Positions 63,137 through 64,000 of a DNA stretch of 64,000 nucleotides are shown here, in pieces. Made by a program: the position numbers and the translations under genes. Source of the DNA: Bacteroidales bacterium (GTDB lineage: Bacteria > Bacteroidota > Bacteroidia > Bacteroidales > UBA932); assembly GCA_017647795.1 (NCBI GenBank), contig JAGCJX010000015.1:62001-126000 (forward strand), written 5' to 3'. The notes under the pieces were generated by a model, which saw only the letters and a program-made list of their open reading frames with translations, ran no database searches and was not told where the DNA came from. Every line of letters starts with the position of its first letter. The stretch's first letter is position 1.

Positions 63137-64000
63137 ATGAAAAAATTCGTTTTATCTACTTTCGTCGCTTTATTCGCGATCTCTGCTACCTTCGCACAAA
63201 CCGTTGAAACTGCAACTGAACTGTACAACGCTGGTGCAACCGAACTGAATGCCGGCAACATGGCGGCTGCTCTCGAAAACTTTGAAAAAGCTTTGGCTGA
63301 AGCAGAAATCATTGGAATGGATGCCGAAGAAGTTGCTACCAACTGCAAAAACGTGATCCCGACCATTTACCTGCACCTGGGTAAAGAATATGGCGTTGCT
63401 AAAGAATTGGACAAAGCGGTAGAAACATTGAAAACTGCCATTGAGAAAGCAAATGAATTCGGTGATGAAGCAACCGCTGCTGAAGCTGAAACCCTCATTC
63501 CCCAATTGTACGTTCAAGACGGTAACGAAAAATTGAATGCAAAAGACTTTGCCGGAGCCGTTGCTGCTTACGAAAAGGCCATTGCAATGGACGCAAACAA
63601 CGCCATGGCTTGGTTGCGTTTGGGTATGGCTTCTTCCCGTACTGCCAACGACGAACAAACCGTAAACGCATTCACCAAAGCTGCAGAATTGGGACAAAAA
63701 GCCAATGCTGACAAACAACTTTCCAGCTTCTACTTGAGCAAAGCCAACAAAGCTCGTCAATCGAAAAACTTCGCTCAAGCAATGGAATTTGCTAGCCAAG
63801 CCAACGCCGTACAAGAAAACGCAACCGCTTACAAGATCTACGCAATCTCTGCAGTTAGCGCAAAGAAATATGCAGAGGCTGTTGAAGGTTTGGAAAAATA
63901 CTTGGCTATGTCTCCGAACGCAAACGACGCAAACCAAATGAAATACTACGCAGCTACTGCTTACGAAGCCCTCGGCCAAAAAGACAAAGCTTGCGGTTAC
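63137..64000 (+). CDS. Exported tetratricopeptide-repeat protein, 3' end cut by the window edge
   Basis: The frame runs 288 codons to the last base without a stop. It starts with a signal peptide (core about 5-18, cleavage near TFA-Q). The mature part consists of TPR helices: AATELNAGNMAAALENFEKAL, LNAKDFAGAVAAYEKAIAMDANNAMAWLRLG, AKKYAEAVEGLEKYLAMSPN are clear units. Alanine-rich with biased codons, so probably abundant. Periplasmic TPR proteins of this type act as scaffolds in envelope complexes; the partner is not known. Confidence 0.88.
   Translation, partial: MKKFVLSTFVALFAISATFAQTVETATELYNAGATELNAGNMAAALENFEKALAEAEIIGMDAEEVATNCKNVIPTIYLHLGKEYGVAKELDKAVETLKTAIEKANEFGDEATAAEAETLIPQLYVQDGNEKLNAKDFAGAVAAYEKAIAMDANNAMAWLRLGMASSRTANDEQTVNAFTKAAELGQKANADKQLSSFYLSKANKARQSKNFAQAMEFASQANAVQENATAYKIYAISAVSAKKYAEAVEGLEKYLAMSPNANDANQMKYYAATAYEALGQKDKACGY

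Noticed and set aside
1..64000. tRNA genes, rRNA, CRISPR arrays, insertion sequences, prophage
   Set aside because: No T-loop or anticodon patterns, no regularly spaced repeats, and no transposase or integrase frames were found by eye; a covariance-model search would be needed to exclude small RNAs.

Overview
The window looks like a piece of a Bacteroidota chromosome, most likely order Bacteroidales. The signs are promoters of the form TTTG-(19 to 21)-TAnnTTTG, an almost complete lack of Shine-Dalgarno sequences, DUF3244, DUF4831 and DUF3109 proteins, a DAHP synthase fused to chorismate mutase, a long S16 protein and many lipoproteins. Base composition is near 50% GC except for an AT-rich island at about 31.37-35.64 kb. 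TGA is a normal stop here: mreC, mrdA and frr end with it. I saw no tRNA, rRNA, insertion sequence, phage gene or CRISPR array. Genus-level placement is not possible by eye.

Layout. 1-2.6 kb: a truncated lipoprotein gene and a serine hydrolase. 2.7-8.7 kb: radA facing a cell-wall operon on the minus strand (PBP1A, ddl, a small SdrB-like secreted protein, prmC). 8.8-13.4 kb: topA, ispD, purH. 13.4-19 kb: the rod-shape operon mreB-mreC-mreD-mrdA-rodA. 19-25.7 kb: a MscS channel, gcvP, an outer-membrane-type protein, a HAD phosphatase and a lipoprotein cyclophilin. 25.8-31.3 kb: a flippase, dut, murF, a glycosyltransferase, rpsP and a rimM reading frame broken by TGA. 31.4-36.5 kb: the AT-rich cassette (TPR/membrane/HTH lipoprotein, DUF3244 protein, HExxH surface lipoprotein) followed by an outer-membrane-type protein homologous to the one at 23.3 kb. 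36.5-43.1 kb: a POT transporter, a LpxL-like acyltransferase, DUF4831, a M20 dipeptidase and rpsF-rpsR-rplI. 43.2-47.2 kb: a MiaA/ATP-grasp fusion, smpB, lgt and a rRNA methyltransferase. 47.3-54.5 kb: pgk, a BASS-type transporter, a PlsC-like acyltransferase, an Omp85-type barrel, then aroG/pheA-type fusion, frr and pyrH on the other strand. 54.6-64 kb: a lone SdhC, hemW, a coiled-coil membrane protein, a propeller-like lipoprotein, two small proteins, DUF3109, a M16 peptidase homologue that has lost its zinc site, and a truncated TPR protein.

The main theme is envelope growth: PBP1A, Ddl, MurF, the Mre/Rod elongasome, a flippase, LpxL, Lgt and an Omp85 barrel. The second theme is translation: S16, RimM, S6/S18/L9, MiaA, SmpB, Frr, PrmC and a rRNA methylase. 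The most unusual items are the in-frame fusion of tRNA dimethylallyltransferase to a RimK-like ATP-grasp domain beside the S6 operon, the rimM stop codon, the AT-rich TPR/DUF3244/metallopeptidase cassette, and strong Shine-Dalgarno sequences on rpsR and rplI only.
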